From contig NZ_JBAKBF010000003.1 of the NCBI RefSeq assembly GCF_036881715.1, forward strand, positions 248,001-312,000: a DNA stretch of 64,000 nucleotides, read 5' to 3'. Below, piece after piece: positions 8,230 to 16,775 of the stretch. The notes under the pieces were generated by a model. That model did not search any database. It was not told the DNA's origin and saw only the letters and a list, made by a program, of their open reading frames with translations. Each line of letters begins with the position of its first letter. The first letter of the stretch is position 1. A program made the position numbers and the translations under genes. Source of the DNA: Pannonibacter anstelovis. GTDB taxonomy: Bacteria > Pseudomonadota > Alphaproteobacteria > Rhizobiales > Stappiaceae.

Positions 8230-9180
8230 TCAGCTCGAGTAGCGCGAGGCGTCCGCACCGTAGTGATTCACATAGCGCTCATTCAGCTGCGTCACCGGCA
8301 TAACGATGAGGACATCCGTGGTGCCGAACTGATAGTCGACCACGGCACCATCGCCGATATAGGCACCGAGGCGCAGATACCCCTTCACCAGAGGCGGCAG
8401 CTCGCGCAAGGTCGCCTTTTCATTGAGCTCTTCGCGGGCAACGCGGTTCATCTCGACATAGCGTTCCGGCACGGCACGCACACGCCAGGTCTCCGGCGCA
8501 CGGGCATGATGGTGCAGGAACGAAAGCTGGCTGGCGATCCGGTCCGGATCCGTGCCCTCGATGGAAGCGCAGCCGATCATCACGTCGATGCGGTGGCGGA
8601 TCACATAGGCCCAGATGCCGTGCCAGAGCAGCTCGACCGTGCGCTTGTTGCGGTAGGGCTTGAGTACGCAGGAGCGGCCCAGTTCCAGGAAGCGCAGGCC
8701 CGGATTGGCATCCACCAGCGGCTGGATGTCATATTCGCTGGCCGTATAGAAGCCGCCATGGGCCTCGGCCACGTCCTGGCGCAGCAGACGGTAGGTGCCG
8801 ACGATCTGTGGCTGCAGGCGGCCCAGCTTGTTGCGCTTCATCGCAGCGTGATCAACGACCAGAAGATGATCGCAGATGGCGTCAAAGGCGTCCATGTCAC
8901 GGCGGGTGGCGAGGGTCTGCGCATCGGCAATGGCAGACATTTCCTCGTAGAAGACGTGATAGCGCAGGCGCTGCGCCTTCTTCACTTCACGCGCGGTGCG
9001 CGCGAGGCGCACCTCAAGAGAGCCCACACGGCCAAGAGACACATCACCGGCAGGACCAGCTTCACCATGCAAGGGCTTTGCAAAGCCGGGAAAGAAACGC
9101 GCGGAAATGCCCTGTTCGCCCATCATGGGCACGAACTTCTGCACAAGCTTGCGCGGAGAAAATAGACCTGGCCGCATCAT
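8230..9180 (-). CDS. olsB: L-ornithine N(alpha)-acyltransferase, ornithine-lipid synthesis
   Basis: Transfers a 3-hydroxyacyl group from acyl carrier protein to the alpha-amino group of ornithine, making lyso-ornithine lipid, the first step to the phosphorus-free membrane lipid. The GNAT-type core starts at GSLEVRLARTAREVKKAQRL and continues with RYHVFYEEM, the usual opening of rhizobial OlsB; HHARAPETWRV and the ERYVEMNRV segment follow. At 316 residues the length fits. The O-acyltransferase olsA is not next to it, which is common. The other possibility is a hemolysin-like or N-acyl amino acid synthase annotation, which covers the same family. Confidence 0.85.
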   Translation of the reverse strand: MMRPGLFSPRKLVQKFVPMMGEQGISARFFPGFAKPLHGEAGPAGDVSLGRVGSLEVRLARTAREVKKAQRLRYHVFYEEMSAIADAQTLATRRDMDAFDAICDHLLVVDHAAMKRNKLGRLQPQIVGTYRLLRQDVAEAHGGFYTASEYDIQPLVDANPGLRFLELGRSCVLKPYRNKRTVELLWHGIWAYVIRHRIDVMIGCASIEGTDPDRIASQLSFLHHHARAPETWRVRAVPERYVEMNRVAREELNEKATLRELPPLVKGYLRLGAYIGDGAVVDYQFGTTDVLIVMPVTQLNERYVNHYGADASRYSS

Positions 9181-9404
9181 CGAGATTCGGTCCCCTATCT
9201 GCCTCGGTTGTTTCCCACCGGGGGCCCTGCGGAACCGGTGCCGCAGGCCTCGTTTGTCCTGTCAGGTTGCTACGCCGGTACAGCGATTCTCATCCCTTTA
9301 ACCGGCGAAATCCTGATCTTGCCGTAGACCATAGTTTTCCAACACTAGCATGACAACGGCCAGCGTTCACAATATTTCGTCATGGTAACAATCCGGGAGC
9401 GGCA

Positions 9405-11807
9405 CTATGTCCGGGCGGGCAGATTTTCCAGTGCCTCTTCAACGGCTTCGCGGGAAAGCGGTTTTGTGAGGAAACCGGCAACTCCACTCGCCCTTGCCCG
9501 GTCGCGGGCGGCCGGCATCACGTCCGCCGTGACGATGAGCACCGGCACCTGCGGGCGCCCCCGGGCGGTCTCGATCTCGCGGATCTGGGCCATGGCATCC
9601 AGCCCGTCGAGCCCCGGCATGTGCAAGTCCATCAAGATGGCATCGAAATTCTGCTCGCTGGCTGCGCGCCAGGCTTCCAGACCATCGGGCACCACCGTCA
9701 CCTCATGGCCAAGCTTGCGCAGCAGTGCTTCGCCCAGAAGACGGTTGATATCGTTGTCCTCGGCCAAGAGCAGCCGCAGTGGCCGGGCCGGGGCAAGCCG
9801 GTGCGGCGCGCCCGGAATACGTTCCGGCGGCAGATCCACGGCCGCCTCCCAGGCCAGCGTTTCACCGCCTTCGCCCATAAGGCTGGCAATGATGCGCCGG
9901 AATGTGCGCCCTCGCACGGGCCGCACCAGATAGGCGGAGAAACCTGCCTCGCGCAGGCGGTCCAGCCGGTCCCGCTCCTGCGGGGTAACCAGAACAATGG
10001 CTGGCGCACTGCAGCCGGCTGCACGGGCGGTCGCCAGCCAGCCTGCGCCATCGGCCACCGCGCCGTGTTCCAGCAGCACAAGGTCCGCATGGGGCAGCGC
10101 ATCGGCAAGCGTATCATCGCCCGGCTGCACAAGCTGCACGCTGGCGCCATGAGCGGTGCACTGCAGCGCCAGTGCTTTGCCTTCAATCACCCCTTGCGAG
10201 ACAATGACCACACGCCGGTTCGCAAGGCTTGCAAGCCCCTCCCCGGCCTGTCCTGCGGTATCCGGAGCTTCCGGCAGCGGCAGACAGATGCGGAAGATGG
10301 CACCCTTGCCCTCCTCCGCCAGCGCCTCGACCGTGCCGTCCATCAGGCCGGTAAGGCGGCGGACGATGGCAAGGCCAAGGCCCGTGCCGCCAAAACGCCG
10401 TGCCGGGCCGTGATCCACCTGCTCGAACTCTCCGAACAGCCGCTCGGCATCCGCGGACGAAAAGCCGATCCCGGTGTCCCTAACTTCCAGCGTCAGCAGG
10501 CTGCCGCTTTCCTGCGGAGCGATGGAGAGGCTGATGAGAACGCCGCCCTCTTCGGTGAACTTGATGCCGTTGCCGGCCAGATTGAACAGGATCTGCCGCA
10601 GCCGGTTGGCATCAGCGGTGACAATACGGGGAATTGCCGGGTCGGCTGTGAAGCCGATCTCAAGCCCCTTGGCATGGGCACGCGGTGCCAGCAGCTCCAC
10701 CACATGCTCGGCCAGACCTTCCAGATCCACCGGTCCCGGCTGAATGGTCAGTTTGCCGGCTTCTGCACGGGAGAAATCCAGCAGCTCATCGATCAGCAGC
10801 AGCAGCGTTTCGCCCGAGGTTTCCAGTGCCCGCACATAGGCCCGCTGCTCGTGGGTGAGATGCGTGTCGGAGAGAAGCGCGGCCATGCCCAGAATGCCGT
10901 TGAGCGGCGTGCGCACCTCATGGCTGACGGTTGCCAGAAAGCGGGACTTGGCTTCGCTGGCGCTTTCCGCATTCTGCCGTGCGGCCAGAAGTTCCTCTTC
11001 CATCTTGCGCCGCGTGGTAACGTCACGCAGGACGGTCTGCAGCACCGGTGTTCCGCGCGGCCCCTCGCGCACGGTCACATCGATACGGGAAAACCAGCGT
11101 GGCCCTTCGCGAGTGTCCAGCAGAATGTCACCGAAGACGCCAGTCGCTTCGGCGCTGAGCAAATCCTGCGGCGTCTCGGCCAGCGGCAGCTCCAGTTTTT
11201 CGCCGGGCCGCGGGCTCTGCTCCGGCCAGAACAGGCTTCCAGCCACCGGATTGGCATAGATGACGTTTTCTTCCATGTCGCGGCGGATGACCACATCGCC
11301 CAGCGCATGGAGAATGCTGGCATGGCGCTCATCGGATTCGCGCAGCTCCCAGGCGGCGTCTTCCAGCTCCTCGATGCGCTGGTTCAGCCGGTGGGTTTCC
11401 ACCGCCGCAGTGCCAAGTGCGGTCTGCAGGCGGTGGCGGTCATCATGAATGACACAGGCGATGGACAGCCCGCCTGCGGCAAAGCCGAGAACCAGCGCCA
11501 GAAGCCGCTCGTAAGGCCCGCCGCCGAGCAGCAAAAAGGCAGCGATGAGAGCCAGAATGCCGATACCGGCGGCCAATGTGAGCACCCGTTCGTGACCGAA
11601 CCGGCGCCCGGCCCGGGTCAGTAAACCAGGCTCATCCGGCGCAGATCCGGGCTGACCGGCCTTTCCCTTCGGCGGACGCTTTGCATCTTTCGGGCTTTGC
11701 GGGCGCTTCTGCCCTTCCGGGCGCTCGGGGCCGTCCGGCTGCTGTGCCTTCAGGCCCGTTTCCGCTTCAGCCTTGCTGCCGTTTCCGTCTGCCGATTGCG
11801 GTCGCAT
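9405..11807 (-). CDS. Membrane hybrid histidine kinase with two receiver-like domains
   Basis: An 800-residue sensor kinase. Order: basic Gln/Pro/Lys-rich tail (1-60), two membrane spans (about 75-95 and 101-120), a coiled linker, a PAS domain (about 155-265), the HisKA dimer helix with phospho-acceptor His296 in SHEVRTPLNG, and a HATPase domain with N (AGNGIKF), G1 (DTGIGF) and G2 (GGTGLGLA) boxes. A degenerate receiver-like domain follows (about 530-645), in which the phospho-acceptor position appears to be Glu580. A canonical receiver comes last, with Asp727 in LMDLHMPGLDG and Lys782. The start ATG 11807 has GGGGACAGGGC before it; an upstream in-frame start at 11900 is less likely. No cognate output gene adjoins it. 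The input signal is unknown. Confidence 0.9.
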   Translation of the reverse strand: MRPQSADGNGSKAEAETGLKAQQPDGPERPEGQKRPQSPKDAKRPPKGKAGQPGSAPDEPGLLTRAGRRFGHERVLTLAAGIGILALIAAFLLLGGGPYERLLALVLGFAAGGLSIACVIHDDRHRLQTALGTAAVETHRLNQRIEELEDAAWELRESDERHASILHALGDVVIRRDMEENVIYANPVAGSLFWPEQSPRPGEKLELPLAETPQDLLSAEATGVFGDILLDTREGPRWFSRIDVTVREGPRGTPVLQTVLRDVTTRRKMEEELLAARQNAESASEAKSRFLATVSHEVRTPLNGILGMAALLSDTHLTHEQRAYVRALETSGETLLLLIDELLDFSRAEAGKLTIQPGPVDLEGLAEHVVELLAPRAHAKGLEIGFTADPAIPRIVTADANRLRQILFNLAGNGIKFTEEGGVLISLSIAPQESGSLLTLEVRDTGIGFSSADAERLFGEFEQVDHGPARRFGGTGLGLAIVRRLTGLMDGTVEALAEEGKGAIFRICLPLPEAPDTAGQAGEGLASLANRRVVIVSQGVIEGKALALQCTAHGASVQLVQPGDDTLADALPHADLVLLEHGAVADGAGWLATARAAGCSAPAIVLVTPQERDRLDRLREAGFSAYLVRPVRGRTFRRIIASLMGEGGETLAWEAAVDLPPERIPGAPHRLAPARPLRLLLAEDNDINRLLGEALLRKLGHEVTVVPDGLEAWRAASEQNFDAILMDLHMPGLDGLDAMAQIREIETARGRPQVPVLIVTADVMPAARDRARASGVAGFLTKPLSREAVEEALENLPART

Positions 11808-11948
11808 GCCCTGTCCCCAGCGGCCTGCGCGGCAGGCCTGATCCTGATGAAGGCCCGACAAGGTTCTGCGGGCACAGCCGGAAACAAGCTTGCAGTCCAA
11901 TCCCTTGAAAAAGCCTTTCGAATTTTAGGCTTTTCCGGTTTGTACAGG

Positions 11949-12860
11949 TCAGCCTCCCATGCCGGTGATCCCGGCTTCCCAGCCGAGGATGGCGCGCTTG
12001 CGGGTGAGGCCCCAGTGATAGCCGCAGAGCCCGCCGGTGCGTCCCAGCACCCGGTGGCAGGGCACCACAAAGGAAATCGGGTTGCGCCCCACGGCCGAGC
12101 CCACCGCCCGTGCCGCACTGGGTTTGCCGAGACTGCGGGCAATGTCGGAATAGGTGGTCGCCTTGCCCATGGGGATCTTCAGCAGCGTGCGCCAGACACG
12201 GATCTCAAAGTCGCTGCCGATGAAGATCACCTTGAGCGGCGTGTCCTCAGACCAACTCGCCGGATCAAACACCCGCGCCGCATAGGGCGCTGTTGCCACG
12301 TCATCTTCCAAGAAGACGGCAGCAGGCCAGCGGCCGGACATGTCGACAAAGGCGGATGCCTCTTCCCCTTCATCGGCAAATGCGAGTCCGGCAAGGCCCC
12401 GGTCGGTCGCCATGATCAGCACCTGGCCGAAGGGGCACGGATGGAAGCCGTAGCGGATGGTGAGGCCCGCGCCACGGTTGCGGTAGTCGCCCGGCGTCAT
12501 CGCCTCGTGGGTGACGAACAGATCATGCAGCCGCCCCGGCCCGGACAGCCCCACCTCATAGGAGGTCTCCAGAATGCTGGCTGCATCGCGCAGAAGCTCG
12601 CGGGCATGATCCAGCGTGATCGCCTGCAGGAACTGCTTGGGCGTCAGTCCGGCCCAGCGCGAGAACACCCGCTGCAGCTGGATCGGTTGCAGCCCGGCCT
12701 CGCGGGCAAGGTCTTCCAGTGCCGGCTGGTCCCGCCAGGTATCGGAAATGCGCTCCAGCGTCTGGCGGACGATGGCATAGTCCCGCGCGGCGGCTTCCCC
12801 CGTTTCGGGAACGGCGGCCGCCTCGCGTCCGGCAAGGTTCAGGTCGAAAAGCTGGGTCAT
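11949..12860 (-). CDS. AraC-type regulator fused to O6-methylguanine-DNA methyltransferase
   Basis: Ada-like protein without the N-terminal phosphotriester zinc domain. An AraC-type two-HTH domain covers about residues 33-125 and the alkyltransferase domain about 135-300. The suicide Cys268 sits in VVPCHRV, and GKATTYSDIA plus RAVGSAVGRNPI form the DNA-binding helix and Asn hinge. It should remove methyl groups from O6-methylguanine by irreversible self-methylation; without the Ada sensor Cys, the regulatory role of the AraC part is uncertain. Such 280-300-residue fusions are common in alphaproteobacteria. It stands alone; no Ada-type operator was recognised. Confidence 0.92.
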   Translation of the reverse strand: MTQLFDLNLAGREAAAVPETGEAAARDYAIVRQTLERISDTWRDQPALEDLAREAGLQPIQLQRVFSRWAGLTPKQFLQAITLDHARELLRDAASILETSYEVGLSGPGRLHDLFVTHEAMTPGDYRNRGAGLTIRYGFHPCPFGQVLIMATDRGLAGLAFADEGEEASAFVDMSGRWPAAVFLEDDVATAPYAARVFDPASWSEDTPLKVIFIGSDFEIRVWRTLLKIPMGKATTYSDIARSLGKPSAARAVGSAVGRNPISFVVPCHRVLGRTGGLCGYHWGLTRKRAILGWEAGITGMGG

Positions 12861-12938
12861 GGCAACGGCAGGTCCGGTGAATGTCAGATCCTGACCCTAC
12901 CCCCGGCGCCGCACCTATGCCACCCGATAAGCGAGCCC

Positions 12939-14378
12939 TCAGCCCGCCTTGCGGAAACGGGCCGTGCGCGTGTCGGCCACATAGAGCTTTGCCCGCTCAC
13001 CCGCTTCTGCCGCCAGTTCCGCGACCGACTGGTGGATGAAACGGGCGGTTTCGTCACTCAACAGATAGCTGAAGTTGAGCCGCGTCCAGCCGGGCTTCTC
13101 GATCTCGTCCCCCGCCTGGATCGAGGCGCGCAGGCCTTCCGAGCGCGCCTGAGAGATGCCCAGCAGCCGGTGCGCATAAGGCCCGGCGCAGGCGCAGCCG
13201 CCACGGGCCTGGATGCCGTGGAAATCGGACAGCATGCGGGTAAACAGCTGCGGATGCACCTGTGTGCCCTGCCGGTCCAGCACCTGAAAGGCAAAGATGG
13301 GCAGCCGGTCCCGCTGATCCGCCGCCAGAATGCGCAAGGCGGGATGCCCGTCCCAAGCCGCGAAGGCCATGCGGGCCAGCGCCTTGTCGCGGGCAAGGAT
13401 GAAATCGCAGCCCACCGCATCCTTCACCGCAAAGGCAAGCCCAGCGCGGATATCGCCCAGCACATTCGGCGTGCCCGCCTCCTCGCGCGCGGCCAGCGAA
13501 GCGGAATAGTCATGCCCCCAGGGCGAGACGAAAGACACCGTGCCGCCGCCCGGCCATGTGGGCTTGCTGGCGCGAACTGCCGCATTGCGGATGATCAGGA
13601 TGCCGGATGCCCCCGGCCCGCCGGGAAACTTGTGCGGCGACACCACCACCGCATCCTTGGCGCAGTCCGCCTCAGGCACCATGATGATGGGGAGATAGGG
13701 TCCGCCGCCCGCATAATCCCATAGTGCAAGCGCGCCGTGGCGCTTCAGCAGACGGGTGACAGCGTCCACATCCGTCAGGATGCCGGTGACATTCGAGGCT
13801 GCCGAAAAGGCGCCCAGCACCATGGGTCTGTCCTTGAGACGCAGAAGCTCAGCCTCCAGGACATCCATGTCCGGTCCACCTTGTGGCGCTTCCGGAATCT
13901 CGATCACATCCGCGCCGCATTCACGCCAGGGCAGGATGTTGGAGTGATGCTCATAGGGGCCGATGAGAACGGCAGCGCGGCCAGCTTGCTGCCCTGTCCC
14001 GCCAAGGCCGAACAGGCTGAGTGCCCGGTTGATGCCGGCCGTGGCGCCGGAGCCGGTGAAGATCACCGTGTAGTTTTCATCCGCACCGGTGCTGCGGGCA
14101 ATCAGCGCCCGCGCCTCGCGGCGCAGCGTGGTCATCCGCGCCCCGCAATAGGAGGCTTCCGTGTGGCTGTTGGCGTAATAGGGCAGGACTTCCGTGAGAA
14201 TGAACTCTTCCACCTGCCGCAGCGCCCGGCCCGATGCGGTGTAGTCCGCATAGGTGATCCTGCGCGGTCCGAAAGCGCCCTCGATCTCCGCCCCCTCCCC
14301 GATCAGCCCGGCGCGCAGCGCCTCAACAATGCGGGTGGTGGGCAGGCTGCTCTGGAAGGATTCAAGGCTCATCGGCAT
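12939..14378 (-). CDS. Class V aminotransferase-fold PLP enzyme (cysteine desulfurase-like)
   Basis: PLP-dependent enzyme of the NifS/Csd fold, 479 residues. The PLP lysine is Lys250 in VVVSPHKFPGG, preceded by the cofactor Asp221 and by YEHHSNILPWRE (HHSN at 144-147). A Cys-rich loop RGGCACAGPYAHRLL occupies the place of the desulfurase catalytic loop. Whether it is a cysteine desulfurase, a selenocysteine lyase or another lyase cannot be told from sequence. ATG 14378 is chosen over 14447, because the extra residues show no homology and run into the divergent promoter; ATG 14372 is also possible. An Lrp-type regulator is transcribed divergently 118 bases away and is likely its controller. 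Confidence 0.85.
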   Translation of the reverse strand: MPMSLESFQSSLPTTRIVEALRAGLIGEGAEIEGAFGPRRITYADYTASGRALRQVEEFILTEVLPYYANSHTEASYCGARMTTLRREARALIARSTGADENYTVIFTGSGATAGINRALSLFGLGGTGQQAGRAAVLIGPYEHHSNILPWRECGADVIEIPEAPQGGPDMDVLEAELLRLKDRPMVLGAFSAASNVTGILTDVDAVTRLLKRHGALALWDYAGGGPYLPIIMVPEADCAKDAVVVSPHKFPGGPGASGILIIRNAAVRASKPTWPGGGTVSFVSPWGHDYSASLAAREEAGTPNVLGDIRAGLAFAVKDAVGCDFILARDKALARMAFAAWDGHPALRILAADQRDRLPIFAFQVLDRQGTQVHPQLFTRMLSDFHGIQARGGCACAGPYAHRLLGISQARSEGLRASIQAGDEIEKPGWTRLNFSYLLSDETARFIHQSVAELAAEAGERAKLYVADTRTARFRKAG

Positions 14379-14434
14379 GGGATGGTTCCAATGGAAGAAA
14401 ACTGGTGTATCGAAAATTATGCGATCAGGCTTGA

Positions 14435-14457
14435 GATGTGTTCCCATATTTCACATC
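14435..14457. promoter_or_regulatory. Inverted repeat GATGTG-N11-CACATC in divergent promoter region
   Basis: Perfect 6-base arms at 14435-14440 and 14452-14457, centred on an AT-rich spacer, lie between the divergent aminotransferase and lrp-type genes. This is the expected location for an Lrp-family operator controlling both. Confidence 0.4.
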
Positions 14458-14496
14458 ATTGCGCCTTAAAGCGATGAAACTGTTCGACAAAGGTGC

Positions 14497-14970
14497 ATGA
14501 TGATTGATCAGTTCAACAAGGCCATCCTGAAGGCGCTGCAGGAGGATGGCAGCCTCACCCAGCGTGAATTGTCGGAGAAGGTCAATCTGTCCCCCAACGC
14601 CTGCTGGAACCGCATCCAGACGCTGAAGAAGGAGGGCGTGATCACAGGCCAGACGGTACAGCTCGACCGCACCCGGCTGGGCCTTGATCTGGTCGTCTTC
14701 GTGATGATCCGCACCCGGCATCATTCTGCGGAATGGCTGGAGATTTTCCGGCGCCACGTGGTGCAGATCCCGGAAGTCATCGATTTCTTCCGCATCGGCG
14801 GCGACTATGACTACATGCTGAAAGTCGTCACCCGCGACATGGCCAGCTACGACGCCGTCTACCGCCGCCTGATCGCCGGCATCGAACTCGACAGCGTCAC
14901 ATCCTACTTCGCCATGGAAGCCATCGAAGAGCAACGCCCCCTGCCGGTGAGAGAAACGAAGGACCGGTGA
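14497..14970 (+). CDS. Lrp/AsnC family transcriptional regulator
   Basis: A 157-residue feast/famine regulator. The N-terminal HTH (about 6-55: DQFNKAILKALQEDGSLTQR, then LSEKVNLSPNACWNRIQTLK) is followed by a C-terminal RAM ligand-binding domain with RIGGDYDYMLKVVTRD. Proteins of this type sense amino acids and regulate neighbouring metabolism genes. Its divergent position to the PLP enzyme at 12939-14378 suggests it controls that gene, with the inverted repeat at 14435-14457 as candidate site. The start could be either ATG of the pair at 14497/14500. Confidence 0.93.
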   Translation: MMIDQFNKAILKALQEDGSLTQRELSEKVNLSPNACWNRIQTLKKEGVITGQTVQLDRTRLGLDLVVFVMIRTRHHSAEWLEIFRRHVVQIPEVIDFFRIGGDYDYMLKVVTRDMASYDAVYRRLIAGIELDSVTSYFAMEAIEEQRPLPVRETKDR

Positions 14971-15506
14971 GGCGTTTGGCAGCCTCCGGCGTTTTCCGCC
15001 TGTTGGTGCAGGCTGTGGACAGACATTGTCGTCGTTGTCTGTGACGCAAACGAGCCTTCTGCAACAGACGCCCCCCTTCCCGTTCCACACTGAGATCCCT
15101 TGGAATTCAAACGATTTCCAGAATAGACAGCACGTCGATGAAGGCTGCCTTTCATAATTGGGTTTTAGGTACTGTCGGTGGACAGTCTTTTCTGAAAACA
15201 CAAGGCATTGCCTGCATTCTTCTGGTTCCTGAGTCTTGCAGGTTGCAAAAGGTTGACAAGGTTGTTTTCATGCAATACGGAGATTGCGAGTCGGGTGATT
15301 GCAATTTTAAATTTGCAGGTGCTGTAAATTTTCAATCATTTCCGTGTTCCGCACGTATGGTTCTCAGTTAAGGTCGTCAATGCGAAGCAACCTTGAACTC
15401 TAGCGCTCTCCTGCGATGATAAATTTGCATCTCAGGGTAGATTGTATTTTTTGAAGAAAATATTGCGTGGAGCGGTTGTCAACGAAGTTCCTGGCCCAGG
15501 TTTCAC
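14971..15506. other. Intergenic boundary of the polysaccharide island
   Basis: This 536-base gap holds no supported gene. G+C falls clearly from about 15100 on, which marks the left border of the surface-polysaccharide island. An open frame at 15138-15371 has no recognisable features. The promoter of the first glycosyltransferase is probably in the AT-rich part (15400-15500), but I could not define it. No transposon ends or tRNA remnant were seen. Confidence 0.5.
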
Positions 15507-16757
15507 ATGAGCGTAAACGTTGTTCAAATCAATTCAGGTGATCTAATAGGCCGCCGGTTTAACGGCTATGACCTGCATCCTCACCTTTCGCAACATGGCA
15601 TCAATTCGACACAGCTTGTGTATTGGAACAAGCAGTCGGACGCGGATTTCGTTTCCAAGGCGTTTGACTATCCGGGCAACCGCTATGTCACTCGTGGATT
15701 GATGAAGCTTGAACAAAAGCTGTCGATGCATGCGCGTCTCCAGCCGCATTCCTGGGCGCTTCCGCTGCACAAGAGAATGCGTGAAGCTGATTTGGCGCAT
15801 CTCCACATCATTCACGACGGGTGGATGAGTTTGTCTGCCTTGCCCTATCTTACCCGGCGCAAGCCGACCGTGTGGACGTGGCATGACCCGTGGGCCATGA
15901 CAGGCCATTGCATCTATCCGCTGGATTGCACGCGCTGGACCAGCGGGTGTGGCTCGTGCCCAGATTTGACCCTGCCTTTTCCCATGCGCAAGGACAAAAC
16001 GGCAGAGCAATATGCCTGGAAAAAGAAGATATACTCTAAGATGAAGGCAGAAATCGTTGTCGCATCCGAATGGATGCGGACAATGGTTTCAAAGTCTCCG
16101 CTCGCAGAGGGGCTGAAAGTCAACGTTATTCCGTTCGGCCTTGATCTTGATCGCTACAAGCCTGCCGACAAGCAGGCAGCACGGGAACGGCTGGGCATTT
16201 TTCCTGGCCGGCCAGTTGTTTTCCTTCGCTCATCATCCACCCCATTCAAAGGGCTTTCTGAGTTTGTAAAGGCTGTTGAACAGCTCGCTTCCGATTTGCA
16301 GCTTTGCATCATCTCGCTTCAGGAAATAGGGCACTTTGACAAGTTCATAGGCAAGCACCAAATCCTCGAGTTTGGCTGGTCGAACGATGAGGATCTGCTG
16401 CTTGACGCCTATGCTGCGTGCGATTTCTTTGCCATGCCCTCCAGAGCTGAGGCATTTGGTCTGATGGCGATTGAAGCAATGGCGTGCGGCCGGCCGGTTC
16501 TTTCCTTCGACGGCACTTCTCTTCCGGGTATCACATTCGCGCCCGATGCCGGCCTCTGTGTGCCGATGGGTAACATCCAAGAGTTGGCGCGCGCGATTGA
16601 ATGGCTGGCTCGCAATCCTGCGGATTGTGAGCGCCGGGGCTCTCTCTCCCGTAGCCTTGCTGAGAAGCACTATGATATCCGTGACCAAGCCAGACTGACT
16701 GCGGACCTCTACAAGCGCGTTCTATCGCAAAATGAAAATTCAGGACCGGTCACTTAA
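15507..16757 (+). CDS. GT4-family glycosyltransferase
   Basis: A 416-residue retaining glycosyltransferase with GT-B fold. The N-terminal half has the DLIGRRFNGYDLHPHLSQHG opening and a WTWHDPWAMTGHC motif seen in polysaccharide glycosyltransferases. A Cys cluster (CIYPLDCTRW with CGSCPDL) may bind a metal or be structural. The C-terminal Rossmann half has the donor-site motif PSRAEAFGLMAIEAMACGRP, with the EX7E pattern. It starts the island and is followed 18 bases later by the next glycosyltransferase. It likely adds one sugar to the lipid-linked glycan at the cytoplasmic face; the sugar cannot be named. Confidence 0.88.
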   Translation: MSVNVVQINSGDLIGRRFNGYDLHPHLSQHGINSTQLVYWNKQSDADFVSKAFDYPGNRYVTRGLMKLEQKLSMHARLQPHSWALPLHKRMREADLAHLHIIHDGWMSLSALPYLTRRKPTVWTWHDPWAMTGHCIYPLDCTRWTSGCGSCPDLTLPFPMRKDKTAEQYAWKKKIYSKMKAEIVVASEWMRTMVSKSPLAEGLKVNVIPFGLDLDRYKPADKQAARERLGIFPGRPVVFLRSSSTPFKGLSEFVKAVEQLASDLQLCIISLQEIGHFDKFIGKHQILEFGWSNDEDLLLDAYAACDFFAMPSRAEAFGLMAIEAMACGRPVLSFDGTSLPGITFAPDAGLCVPMGNIQELARAIEWLARNPADCERRGSLSRSLAEKHYDIRDQARLTADLYKRVLSQNENSGPVT

Positions 16758-16775
16758 CCGCCGGAGAACGCACCC

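Noticed and set aside
9621..11624. Long open frame (667 codons) antisense to the hybrid kinase
   Set aside because: Low-complexity translation rich in Gln, Arg, Gly and His with no motif; it is the GC-rich shadow of the kinase gene.
15138..15371. Open frame of 77 codons in the island's left border
   Set aside because: No homology signal, no good Shine-Dalgarno site, and composition like the surrounding non-coding DNA.
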